Shown one piece after another: positions 38,230 through 45,299 of a stretch of DNA of 45,299 bases (position 1 is its first letter; every line of letters starts with the position of its first letter). This DNA is from a virus: the IMG/VR virus record IMGVR_UViG_3300020433_000013, positions 1 through 45,299 of that record. One strand, 5' to 3'. A model generated the notes under the pieces. It worked only from the letters and a program-made list of their open reading frames with translations. It had not been told where the DNA came from and did not search any database. Made by a program: the position numbers and the translations under genes.

Positions 38230-38712
38230 CTACCTCGAAAAGTTTATCTTAATATAAATTATGTTTTGTATGTCTTCAAATAAATATTTAATTGATATTT
38301 CATAATATGGTGAATTAGACTCAGTTGGCTCTATATATTGTGATGTATAGTCTTGCAGTGTTATAAAAGGCATATATTTACTAACTGCTCTTTTAACTTC
38401 GTCCATTGCTATTTCGTCAATATCTTCTCTATTACTTAAACTATAAAGTTCTATTAAGTCTGTTCCAAAATCAGGTCTTCCTAAATACTCGCCTTTTCTA
38501 GTTAAGATCAAGTTTTTTAAATTAATTTTAACCTGATCATTTTCATCATATGTCATCGAAAACAAAGTTTCTTGTGTATTTTGACTATTTCTTAAAGGTA
38601 AAACTATTCCAATAGGTGACTTAGATTCTTGAGAAATAACTTCTTGCCTTCTAAGTCTTTTGTTTATGTCTTTAATACTTCGACCTGAATTTTTAAACTT
38701 ATATTGAGACAT
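38230..38712 (-). CDS. 25: Baseplate wedge protein, gp25/GpW-like
   Basis: A 160-residue protein of the gp25 family (lysozyme-fold baseplate wedge component that nucleates sheath polymerisation). The diagnostic segment is NLILTRKGEYLGRPDFGTDL at residues 67-86, followed by ISIKYLFEDIQNIIYIKINF at the C-terminus. It carries ~30 extra N-terminal charged residues (KDINKRLRRQEVISQES) relative to the T4 protein (132). It follows a 52-base gap with an AAGG ribosome site and precedes the gp6-like gene by three bases. The assignment is firm on motif and context. Confidence 0.93.
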   Translation of the reverse strand: MSQYKFKNSGRSIKDINKRLRRQEVISQESKSPIGIVLPLRNSQNTQETLFSMTYDENDQVKINLKNLILTRKGEYLGRPDFGTDLIELYSLSNREDIDEIAMDEVKRAVSKYMPFITLQDYTSQYIEPTESNSPYYEISIKYLFEDIQNIIYIKINFSR

Positions 38713-38764
38713 TTAAAACCTTAATTATAATCTTTTATTAATAATTATTAGACAATAAAGAATT
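38713..38764 (-). other. 52-base gap before gp25-like gene
   Basis: An A/T-only palindrome TAATAATTATTA and an AAGG ribosome site are the only visible elements. There is no TATAAATA, no convincing -35/-10 pair and no stem-loop followed by T residues. A promoter here cannot be excluded, because untranslated gaps are rare in this window. Confidence 0.3.
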
Positions 38765-40648
38765 TCAAGAAGTTTTAGTAAATTTACTTAACATCTTATT
38801 GAGATTATAAATTACTTTTTTAATTCTATTTGAATACTCCTCTTTCGTACTTATTTTTAAATCTTCCTGTAAAAATCTTATATTTTCATCATTTTTGGTT
38901 TTCATTTCAGCAAGTTTAGACTTAGGGAGGCCTTCTAAATACAATTCTAAAGATTTTATTACAATTCCAACTGGCTTCAAAGGACCAACCATTGTAGGTT
39001 CTGCATAAGAAGTCCAAGTTTTAAAAGTTTTTAGTAAAGTATCGAACATGTCATGTGTTATTTGATTTGTTTCATCTAGATCGATTAACATGTCTTTTAA
39101 CAACTTCATAGCAGTTATTTGAACATTTAATGTTTCTAACAAGAACTCTTGAAGCTGTTCACCTAAAACCAAACTTTGTGACTCTTCACTGTTACCTATA
39201 TAAACCAAGGCAGATTTACCGTTTTCTTTATTTGGCAATCTTTCATAAGACCCAATCAATATCTTATTACCGTCAATTATTATATTTCCAGTTTCATTTA
39301 AAGATATCTGTGAAGAATTATTATCATTGCTGTTAGTTTGTATTAATTTAATATTATTATTTGGTGAAAACCTTTTATTGTGTGTACAAAATATAATACT
39401 ATCAGCAACACCAGTGATTGAAGAACCACCTGAAAGCGTATTTGAATTAAAAGAATCGACATCGGGCATTTTAAAAGGAATATAGTGTGTTAAAAATCTA
39501 CTTGAGTTTGTGTTGCCAAAAGAATAGTCTTCATAGACCATATCTTGTATATCGTAAATTTGCAAAGGATTGTTTTTTTGTATTTCTATATTTCTTAAAT
39601 TATACTCTGAAACTGATAATTTAGCTGCATCTTTTCTATAGTCTGTTTTATCGTTCAATACATTTTCACTAAATTTATTTAATTTAAATTTATTAACTGT
39701 ATTTTCTGAAGGGAATGACATATTTGATTTTATTGTTTCAAAATGAATACCATTCCACACTTGTGAACCTACAACATCAGAGTCAAATTTAAGAACTTGT
39801 GCTTTTTTACTCAACAAGTTATTATTATAATCTTGCTGTTGAGGAGTAAAAACTTCTGGAGGTTTCTTTTTTGAATAGTCACCAAACCCTGCAATAAGAT
39901 CTATAGCTCCATGTCTTGTAACATTATTATCGTTATCTATTACGCTAGTTAAGCTTATTAAATTATTGTATGTTCCTCTAATAGCAATATCTTCTGGTTT
40001 TTTAATAAAATTACCAATAGGTTTAATCGATAAATTTTTAATATTTTTTTTAAAATAAGCACTAGAGTTTTTTACAAATTTATTTTCTTGAGCAATTGAA
40101 TCAAATGTATGTTCATATATTGTAAAACCTCTAATATTTTCATTTTTTATTTTTTCTTGTTTTTCTTTGGCATTCTTAGGTGTCTGATTTGATTCTGTTA
40201 CACCTTTTTTATTGTTTTTGAATATACTACTTTCTCTTTCGTCATAACAATAACCTACATCTTCTGTTGTAAAATAGCTGTGTGCCCTGCCTAAATAAAA
40301 AGCATTAATATTAAAAAACCTACCTTTACCTGTTATATCTTCTATTTCTTGCAGCCATATTGTTTCACCAACTTTTACAGGAAGACCTAAATGCGAAGAA
40401 ATAAAAGGTATTGCAACTAAAAATCCAAATGAAACATTATTGTTTGTAGAAGATTTTTTTCTAATAGCAAATACACATTCTGGAGGTAGTTTATTTAAAA
40501 AATTTATATATTCTCTATTTGAATAAATGCTAGGATTACTATTAAAAAATTTATTTTTAACGCCTATATCATTTAAACTTTTATCAATTAAAGACGCATT
40601 GCCGACTTTATCACCAACAACATAAATTACTCTAGCTTGTACAAACAT
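38765..40648 (-). CDS. 5: Baseplate hub/tail spike protein, gp5-like
   Basis: A 627-residue protein. The first ~130 residues resemble the OB-fold that opens phage baseplate spike proteins, with FLVAIPFISSHLGLPVKVGE, TIWLQEIED and NAFYLGRAHSYFTTEDVGY. Later residues (~445-500) have SQISLNETGNIIIDGNKILI followed by SALVYIGNSEESQSLVLGEQ, the repetitive beta pattern before a spike or needle, and the C-terminus is helical (LLETLNVQITAMKLLKDMLI). No lysozyme domain like that of T4 gp5 is seen. The gene precedes gp25, as hub and spike genes commonly do. The ribosome site is weak, and the stop of the preceding gene is an in-frame TAG two codons before this ATG. Confidence 0.8.
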   Translation of the reverse strand: MFVQARVIYVVGDKVGNASLIDKSLNDIGVKNKFFNSNPSIYSNREYINFLNKLPPECVFAIRKKSSTNNNVSFGFLVAIPFISSHLGLPVKVGETIWLQEIEDITGKGRFFNINAFYLGRAHSYFTTEDVGYCYDERESSIFKNNKKGVTESNQTPKNAKEKQEKIKNENIRGFTIYEHTFDSIAQENKFVKNSSAYFKKNIKNLSIKPIGNFIKKPEDIAIRGTYNNLISLTSVIDNDNNVTRHGAIDLIAGFGDYSKKKPPEVFTPQQQDYNNNLLSKKAQVLKFDSDVVGSQVWNGIHFETIKSNMSFPSENTVNKFKLNKFSENVLNDKTDYRKDAAKLSVSEYNLRNIEIQKNNPLQIYDIQDMVYEDYSFGNTNSSRFLTHYIPFKMPDVDSFNSNTLSGGSSITGVADSIIFCTHNKRFSPNNNIKLIQTNSNDNNSSQISLNETGNIIIDGNKILIGSYERLPNKENGKSALVYIGNSEESQSLVLGEQLQEFLLETLNVQITAMKLLKDMLIDLDETNQITHDMFDTLLKTFKTWTSYAEPTMVGPLKPVGIVIKSLELYLEGLPKSKLAEMKTKNDENIRFLQEDLKISTKEEYSNRIKKVIYNLNKMLSKFTKTS

Positions 40649-40651
40649 AAA

Positions 40652-41026
40652 CTATCCATTAATCTGACTAAATATATCATCTGAAGAGATTGCTTCAGAC
40701 TTTTCTTCTTCTTTTGCAATTAATTCTGCTAGTTTAAGTATTTGATCGTTTGATTTACTCATTCTTTCTATGTATTTTGACATAATTGAACCAATATTCA
40801 TATGTTCATTTACGCCACCTTGCATTGAAATATATGCATCATTAAATAAAAGTTTGGCTTTTTCTCTATCTTCTAATGCATTTTCATATATTTCTTTCCA
40901 AAGCATCTTTTTTTTATCTTCTAAAGAATCGATGCTGTCCAAAATATCAGCAAAGTTTTTAATTTGATGCTCTTTTTTATCGTTTTTATCTAATTTTTTT
41001 GATACGGATTCAATATTGTCAATCAT
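40652..41026 (-). CDS. Small helical protein, candidate packaging or baseplate accessory
   Basis: A 124-residue, almost entirely helical, charged protein beginning MIDNIESVSKKLDKNDKKEH. It has SIDSLEDKKKMLWKEIYENA, LEDREKAKLLFNDAYISMQG and YIERMSKSNDQILKLAELIA, heptad-like patterns typical of an oligomeric coiled-coil adaptor. I recall similar small proteins in large T4-like phages without an assigned function. A small terminase subunit would have such a build, but this gene lies 36 kb from the large subunit and beside the late sigma factor and spike genes, so I leave it unassigned. It ends in TAG, in frame with the following spike ATG, and starts eight bases after the sigma gene. Confidence 0.7.
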   Translation of the reverse strand: MIDNIESVSKKLDKNDKKEHQIKNFADILDSIDSLEDKKKMLWKEIYENALEDREKAKLLFNDAYISMQGGVNEHMNIGSIMSKYIERMSKSNDQILKLAELIAKEEEKSEAISSDDIFSQING

Positions 41027-41034
41027 TTTTTTCC

Positions 41035-41781
41035 TTAAAACCAGTCAAACATTTTATCTGGACCTGATATTTTTCTGTAATGTTTTCTTATATTTGACAA
41101 AGAAGAACTTAATTCTGAGCTATTAAGTCCGGATATCTCTCTAAGATAAACAAAAATTGCTCTTTTATTTAAATAATCTAAACTGTCAATATTATTATAA
41201 ATATGATAAATTGCATCAATACATCTAATGTCTCTTTCGTCTTTCAAAAGACCTTTTATATGCATCATCATGTCTTTTATTATTTGATGATTCTCGTCTT
41301 TTAAAAATATACTTTCATGTGAATCATCATAATCAATTTCTGCTAAACATCTTTTTTCATCGCTTGTAAAAGTTTCAGGTGCTTCCATGGAAACACTTCT
41401 CTTGGCATTTTTTAATAGTCTTCTTGAATTAATAGTCAGCCAGTTTTTTGCAACAACATTAAAGTAAGAAAAAGCTTTAGTTCCATTATCTGGATTCCAT
41501 TTATGAATAGTTTCAAATAAAAAAGTTACACAATCTGATTTTAAATGAACAATATTTTCGTTTGCAGATTTGTAATTATAAACTGATACTAAATTATGAA
41601 CAAGCTCAGTAAACGCTGGATGAATATAATTTTGATATAAAATATCTTTATGCCTTTTTAATTTAGAGTTTTGATATTCAACTATTTTTTCTTGAGTTTC
41701 TTTATTAAAATAATAATTCTTTTTCTTCTTTTTAGGCTTAGTTGTACTACTCAATATCTTCTTCCTTTTCTTCGTCATCAC
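41035..41781 (-). CDS. 55: Late-transcription sigma factor, T4 gp55-like
   Basis: A 248-residue sigma-70-related factor that would bind host RNA polymerase and recognise late promoters, as gp55 does at TATAAATA. Residues ~50-120 match sigma region 2: YIHPAFTELVHNLVSVYNY, SDCVTFLFETIHKWNPDNGT and KAFSYFNVVAKNWLTINSRR. A C-terminal helical part (~209-240, YLREISGLNSSELSSSLSNI) resembles a region-4-type helix-turn-helix and ends with an acidic/aromatic DKMFDWF, which could contact the sliding clamp as the T4 gp55 tail does (inference). The N-terminus is very Lys-rich (KKRKKILSSTTKPKKKKK). The length is larger than T4 gp55 (185). The start overlaps the small membrane-protein gene by 35 bases; the second Met (41778) is an equal choice. 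Confidence 0.88.
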   Translation of the reverse strand: MMTKKRKKILSSTTKPKKKKKNYYFNKETQEKIVEYQNSKLKRHKDILYQNYIHPAFTELVHNLVSVYNYKSANENIVHLKSDCVTFLFETIHKWNPDNGTKAFSYFNVVAKNWLTINSRRLLKNAKRSVSMEAPETFTSDEKRCLAEIDYDDSHESIFLKDENHQIIKDMMMHIKGLLKDERDIRCIDAIYHIYNNIDSLDYLNKRAIFVYLREISGLNSSELSSSLSNIRKHYRKISGPDKMFDWF

Positions 41782-42046
41782 GTAAATCTTCTAAACTTAA
41801 TTTATTTGCAATATATAGAATTGATAGTTTAATGTGTTTTAGCTCGTTTAGAAGTCGCTTAATTTCAGGACTGTCAAAAAATATTGGTATTTCTAATATC
41901 TTGACTATTTTAGAATACTTTTCATCAATTATATCTAGACATTCTTCGATTGATTCTTGCACATTAATAATTATAATTCCAAATTTAATACAATAGTATA
42001 CTAAAATGCAATTAAAAAATATAGATGCAATTAAAAAATATAGCAT
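41747..42046 (-). CDS. Small conserved phage protein with N-terminal membrane-like segment
   Basis: A 99-residue protein. Residues 1-27 are strongly hydrophobic (MLYFLIASIFFNCILVYYCI then KFGIIII), resembling a membrane anchor. The rest is a soluble helical domain, with VQESIEECLDIIDEKYSKIV then KILEIPIFFDSPEIKRLLN, a segment I recognise as recurrent in large T4-like phages, function unknown. It lies between a glycosyltransferase and the sigma gene and overlaps the latter by 35 bases. The ATG has no ribosome site. A perfect 19-bp tandem duplication covers the first codons, and the frame of this ATG depends on it, so the hydrophobic segment may be a recent by-product. A start at V29 (GTG) is an alternative. 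Confidence 0.7.
   Translation of the reverse strand: MLYFLIASIFFNCILVYYCIKFGIIIINVQESIEECLDIIDEKYSKIVKILEIPIFFDSPEIKRLLNELKHIKLSILYIANKLSLEDLRDDEEKEEDIE
42006..42043. repeat. Perfect 19-bp tandem duplication
   Basis: Two adjacent identical copies of atgcaattaaaaaatatag (plus strand), 42006-42024 and 42025-42043, lie just inside the start of the 99-residue gene. Nineteen is not a multiple of three, so each copy is read in a different frame. With a single copy the present ATG would meet TAG after eight codons. Confidence 0.95.
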
Positions 42047-42048
42047 AT

Positions 42049-43248
42049 TTAAAAATTACTTTCAAAAACTTCTTTGTAATTATTTAATATAATATCTATA
42101 TTATAGTTTTGTTTAATTATTATTTGTCTTTTATCAGCTATTTTCTTATAAAAATCAATATTTTCAAAAAAAACTTGTAGTTTATTTATCATAGACTCTA
42201 TTTTAAAATTTGCCCAATAAGGATTTGAATCTTTATCTACAAAATTAAAATCTTGAGTAAATATTTCTTTTTCATATTCAATTTGTAAAAAATCATTATC
42301 TAAAAATTCTTTGTAAGCTGAATAGTTTGTTGCTATAATAGGTAAACCGCATGAAGCTGCTTCTATAAAAGGTAATCCCCAACCTTCTGCTCTCGTTCCT
42401 GACAGCATACAAGTTACTTTTTTACAAGAATACAATCCTTTTAATTCTGTTATTGACAAAGAACCAAAAATTAAACATATTTTTTCTAAGTTTTGATCCT
42501 TTAAAATACTTGTAAGCTCATCTTTTAAATAATTAAATGCACTATTAGTAAATTTTCCTGTATTTACTTTTAAAATAATTCCTATGTTTTTGTCTTTGAC
42601 AAAGTCTAAAGCTGTCTTTATTGTTTTAATAATATTTTTTCTATCTGATTTTTGATTATCACTTGTAATTTGTCCAATTATTAGTATGTTTTTATCATAT
42701 TTTAAATCTTTTAAAAAATTAAAATTTTCTTTGCATTTATCAAAATCTTTATAATACCATTCATTTAATACTTCAATTTTAGTTTCTAAATTTAAATTAT
42801 TTATTCTAGAAGTTTTATAAAATGCATCCCTAGAAAATATTGAAGGAACTATTACTAAGTCCATATTATTACAATATTCTATCCATGTCTTTTTAACAAT
42901 ATCAGCTTCAAATCCTGCTGTAATTCCTATGTTTTTAAGTGCTATATTTTTCCATTCATTAGGCAATAATACTTGGTAAGATACATCTGCTTTTTCTTTG
43001 CCTAACTTTTTTTGGCAATATTTAATTATGTTTTTAATAGTTTCGTCTTTGTCATCTAGGATCCAAGAAGTTTTACCCCACAAAGTTGGTTGAACATAGA
43101 GATCAATATCGTTTCTCCTAAAAAGATATTCAAATATTTGTCTTGTATGAACGCCATAACCAGAATTTGTTAAAATCGGACCTTTTAATATAACTTTTTT
43201 ATTTATTTTAGATATACAACTTTTGCTTTCGTCTTTTGTTTTTGACAT
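42049..43248 (-). CDS. Glycosyltransferase, GT-B fold, GT4 family (second of two)
   Basis: A 399-residue sugar transferase. The N-terminal Rossmann domain opens with KVILKGPILTNSGYGVHTRQ (a GT4 acceptor-side loop). The C-terminal nucleotide-sugar domain starts at ILIIGQIT and contains SGTRAEGWGLPFIEAASCGL, giving the E-x7-E motif and the GLPI(I)AT step typical of retaining GT4 enzymes. There is no signal peptide or membrane helix, so it is cytoplasmic. Substrate and donor are unknown; virion protein, modified DNA base or host surface glycan are all possible. The start at 43248 is supported by AAGGA six bases upstream and lies 46 bases inside the other glycosyltransferase gene. It probably acts with that enzyme in a two-step glycosylation (inference from pairing). 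Confidence 0.88.
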   Translation of the reverse strand: MSKTKDESKSCISKINKKVILKGPILTNSGYGVHTRQIFEYLFRRNDIDLYVQPTLWGKTSWILDDKDETIKNIIKYCQKKLGKEKADVSYQVLLPNEWKNIALKNIGITAGFEADIVKKTWIEYCNNMDLVIVPSIFSRDAFYKTSRINNLNLETKIEVLNEWYYKDFDKCKENFNFLKDLKYDKNILIIGQITSDNQKSDRKNIIKTIKTALDFVKDKNIGIILKVNTGKFTNSAFNYLKDELTSILKDQNLEKICLIFGSLSITELKGLYSCKKVTCMLSGTRAEGWGLPFIEAASCGLPIIATNYSAYKEFLDNDFLQIEYEKEIFTQDFNFVDKDSNPYWANFKIESMINKLQVFFENIDFYKKIADKRQIIIKQNYNIDIILNNYKEVFESNF

Positions 43249-44453
43249 TTAAATTCCTTAATTGTTTTATTTAATGATTTATACCATAAGTTAATCGTAT
43301 TATCGTAGTCAAAAGCTATTTTACTATAATTTTCAACTTTCTTTGAAAGAATATCGTAGTCATCATTTTTTAGGCTTTTAATGTGTAATATAGCATCAGC
43401 TACTTTATTACAATTTACGTAATCTTCATAAATGTAAGGTATTTTTTGATTTCCTGCAATAGACTTTACGTCAGGATTTAAACCTACTCCATTTTGTGTA
43501 TTGTCTCTAAAATCAATAACCTGCCTGTATAATCCGCCTGTTTTTGTTGCTATAATTGGTGTTCCAGTCATCATTGACTCAAGTGTAGTTAAACCAAATC
43601 CTTCACTATAACTTATATTTAAACAAACATCTGAAATATTGTGCAGTATATTAATAAATGAAGTTTCTAATTTTTGCACGGAAAAGGAAACTGTATCTAA
43701 AATATCTAACATTATAGCAATTTCAATTAAATTTGCACCAGCTGAATCTTGAGGATCTGTATGCATTAATAATGTTACTTTTTCTCTTTCTTTTAAGCTT
43801 AGCTTATCTAAAAAATATTTCCATGAATACAAGACATCAGCAGGTCTTTTTCTCATACAATTTCTATTCATCCACAAACAGACAAAATTATCTTTTCTAT
43901 TTTCTCCTAATATTCTTGATTTTTCTTTTTTTATTTTAGATTTTTCAAGTCTATAAAAAGCATTTTTTGGAAAAGCGTGCGGGATAAAATTAGTTTTTTT
44001 TGCAAAGTTTTCTTTGCACATCTGATATGTTAAAAAAGAATGACAATTTATAGCATCAACAGATTCGTACATCCAATCATTAAATCTAGGTGTAGGTCTA
44101 TTATCCCATACATGCCACCAAAGAATAGGACATATTTGTCTTATTTCGTCTTCCATTTCAAAAAGCCAAGTAAAAAATCTTGGATCCGAAAAAATTATCA
44201 ATGCATCTGGCTTTTCATTAACTAAGATTGATCTAATAAGGTCCGGACTTCCAAAACCATCTATAGGTTTAATTAGAAAATTATCGTTAATTTTTTTAAC
44301 ATCGTAATTTTGATGCTTAATTGCAGCACCTAATTGAATAAATTTTAAATCTCCTTTTTTAAGCAAGCCTTCAATTAAAAATTTTGTTTGTACTCCTACA
44401 CCACTTGGTGAACAAGCATGGTCAGATATTATTAGTATTTTTTTCTTTTTCAT
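43203..44453 (-). CDS. Glycosyltransferase, GT-B fold, GT4 family (first of two)
   Basis: A 416-residue GT4-type transferase if it starts at MKKKKILIISDHACSPSGVG. I choose this ATG (44453) over one 42 bases upstream because it has AAAAGG four bases away and gives the canonical strand-loop start of the family, whereas the upstream Met lies inside the nuclease gene. The donor domain holds VCLWMNRNCMRKRPADVLYS, LLMHTDPQD, and SYSEGFGLTTLESMMTGTPI with E-x7-E, followed by IATKTGG. No signal peptide or membrane segment. It overlaps the second glycosyltransferase by 46 bases, so both are likely co-translated. Substrate unknown. Phage use such enzymes to modify DNA bases, capsids or host envelopes; the sequence does not discriminate. 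Confidence 0.9.
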   Translation of the reverse strand: MKKKKILIISDHACSPSGVGVQTKFLIEGLLKKGDLKFIQLGAAIKHQNYDVKKINDNFLIKPIDGFGSPDLIRSILVNEKPDALIIFSDPRFFTWLFEMEDEIRQICPILWWHVWDNRPTPRFNDWMYESVDAINCHSFLTYQMCKENFAKKTNFIPHAFPKNAFYRLEKSKIKKEKSRILGENRKDNFVCLWMNRNCMRKRPADVLYSWKYFLDKLSLKEREKVTLLMHTDPQDSAGANLIEIAIMLDILDTVSFSVQKLETSFINILHNISDVCLNISYSEGFGLTTLESMMTGTPIIATKTGGLYRQVIDFRDNTQNGVGLNPDVKSIAGNQKIPYIYEDYVNCNKVADAILHIKSLKNDDYDILSKKVENYSKIAFDYDNTINLWYKSLNKTIKEFKCQKQKTKAKVVYLK

Positions 44454-44457
44454 AAAA

Positions 44458-44463
44458 CCTTTT
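44458..44463 (-). promoter_or_regulatory. Ribosome binding site deciding the glycosyltransferase start
   Basis: AAAAGG read on the minus strand, four bases before the ATG at 44453, in the 10-base gap after the nuclease stop codon. It favours this start over the in-frame Met 42 bases upstream within the nuclease gene. Confidence 0.6.
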
Positions 44464-45297
44464 TTACTTACAATGGTTAGTATTTTTAAATTCACAAAAC
44501 ATACAAGAATCTCTGTTTTTTAAAAAAAACTTTTTCTCAACTGTTTTTATCATGCTTCTAATCATTTTTTGAGATTTTTCTAAATTTTTAGGCCCACTTG
44601 AAACTTTAATTAACTGACAAGATTTACCTACAGTTTTTACTTTTTTTAGTAAAACAAAACCACATTGGACGTCTTTCATCTGTATATTGTTTTTAATTGC
44701 CCAGTAGTTTTTATAAAGAATTACTTGTGCTTGAGTGTTAAAGTCTCTTTGTTTATCTAAAGACCAACCTCTTCCACTTGAAGTTTTCCAGTCTAATATC
44801 CAATACTTAAATTTATTTTTATTTGGCACTTTAATAATACAGTCAATGTAACCTTTAAATTTTGTTTGCATGTTTTCAATGTTTTCATATAGAGGCTCTT
44901 CAGCTGAAACATATTCCCATCCTGGGAAAGTACTATCTAAAAATCCTGGCAAAGATTTTATACTTGTTTCTGACCACTGAATCCAGTCTTTTAACTTGTT
45001 ATGTTTGTACTTCCAGCCTTGAAGCTCTGCTTTTTGCGTTTGTAATTGAATAAAATCTTCAGAATCAAAGCCGTGTTCGTCCCATGCTAATTTAATTTTA
45101 TTTTTAGCTTCATCAATTTTAAGCATTTTTGTTTTTAAATAATGTTCACAAGCATCGTGAATTATTGTGCCATAATGTAAATGCGGGCTTTCTTCAAAAG
45201 AAGATAATTTATCAATATATAGTAATTTATGTCTCCAAGGACATTCCTTCCACTGGCGTATTTCAGAATATGAAACATGCTCTTTTAGTATAGTCAT
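44464..45297 (-). CDS. Cas4/RecB-like PD-(D/E)XK nuclease with probable 4Fe-4S cluster
   Basis: A 277-residue nuclease of the Cas4/AddB-like branch of the PD-(D/E)XK superfamily. It shows S9-Y10 then C19 in QWKECPWRHK, H47 in YGTIIHDACEHY, D152 in FKGYIDCIIK, D169-x-K171 in ILDWKTSS and the QxxxY pair Q191/Y195. C265, C268 and C276 near the C-terminus (SCMFCEFKNTNHC) with C19 would hold an iron-sulfur cluster, as in Cas4. Family members resect DNA ends or trim single strands. No adjacent cas1 or cas2 or repeat array is present, so a recombination or DNA-degradation role is preferred over CRISPR adaptation. The whole gene fits in the window; its ribosome site would lie beyond the edge. Ten bases separate it from the glycosyltransferase. 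Confidence 0.92.
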   Translation of the reverse strand: MTILKEHVSYSEIRQWKECPWRHKLLYIDKLSSFEESPHLHYGTIIHDACEHYLKTKMLKIDEAKNKIKLAWDEHGFDSEDFIQLQTQKAELQGWKYKHNKLKDWIQWSETSIKSLPGFLDSTFPGWEYVSAEEPLYENIENMQTKFKGYIDCIIKVPNKNKFKYWILDWKTSSGRGWSLDKQRDFNTQAQVILYKNYWAIKNNIQMKDVQCGFVLLKKVKTVGKSCQLIKVSSGPKNLEKSQKMIRSMIKTVEKKFFLKNRDSCMFCEFKNTNHCK

Positions 45298-45299
45298 AA

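Noticed and set aside
38713-38764. Terminator or operator from the A/T palindrome TAATAATTATTA
   Set aside because: It has no G/C stem and no following T-run, and such palindromes are expected by chance at this base composition.
44454-44495. Upstream start for the first glycosyltransferase
   Set aside because: It adds 14 residues ahead of the canonical first strand, lies inside the nuclease gene and lacks a better ribosome site than the AAAAGG before 44453.
1-45299. Recoded stop codon (TAG read as an amino acid), as in some large phages
   Set aside because: Several genes end in TAG exactly where the next gene begins (for example at 5020, 8827, 9803 and 40652), and none shows a premature TAG inside a recognised domain. 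The standard code explains everything.

Overview
The window is a 45.3 kb, very AT-rich, almost wall-to-wall coding segment of a large contractile-tailed (myovirus-type) phage with a T4-like packaging, head and baseplate core. All 30 genes I support are on the minus strand, usually separated by 0-20 bases or overlapping. No tRNA, insertion sequence, CRISPR array or attachment site is visible. TAA, TGA and TAG all end genes, so the standard bacterial code fits. Many starts have a clear AGGAG/AAGGA ribosome site, which argues for a host that uses Shine-Dalgarno initiation. The host cannot be named. The tail and neck proteins resemble families I recall from large marine T4-like phages, so a marine or aquatic proteobacterial phage is my inference.

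Layout in the direction of transcription (45.3 kb down to 1). First come a Cas4/RecB-type PD-(D/E)XK nuclease, two GT-B glycosyltransferases, a small membrane-anchored protein and a gp55-like late sigma factor (45.3-41.0 kb). Next is the baseplate core (41.0-36.4 kb): a small helical protein, a gp5-like hub/spike protein, a gp25-like wedge protein and a gp6/baseplate-J-like wedge protein. A 26 kb block of very large virion proteins follows (36.3-10.4 kb). It includes a 1148-residue mosaic with two LamG-like regions, a 1966-residue giant, a 1101-residue protein with octapeptide repeats, a fibronectin-III protein, and two pairs of proteins that share domains. A recombination/replication cassette then interrupts the late block (10.4-5.4 kb): a RuvC-like resolvase, a DnaG/gp61-like primase, a single-chain fusion of SbcD (Mre11) and SbcC (Rad50), and a small zinc-ribbon protein. 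Last is the packaging/head block (5.4 kb to 1): a 124-residue protein, large terminase, portal, a conserved protein between portal and protease, and the start of the gp21-type prohead protease, cut by the window edge.

The genes would work together as follows. The sigma factor would direct late transcription of the structural genes. Spike, gp25 and gp6 build the baseplate, to which the large block adds fibres, decorations and connectors. Terminase and portal package DNA into a prohead matured by the protease. The resolvase, SbcCD fusion and Cas4-like nuclease would process recombination intermediates, possibly resolving branched concatemers for packaging.

The most useful leads are the fused SbcD-SbcC with an unusual C-x6-C zinc hook, the placement of the recombination cassette directly before terminase, and a 54-base gap before the packaging block carrying both a T4-late-like TATAAATA and a perfect extended -10. 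A perfect 19-bp tandem duplication also decides the reading frame at the start of one gene. Tail sheath, tail tube and major capsid genes are not in the window.
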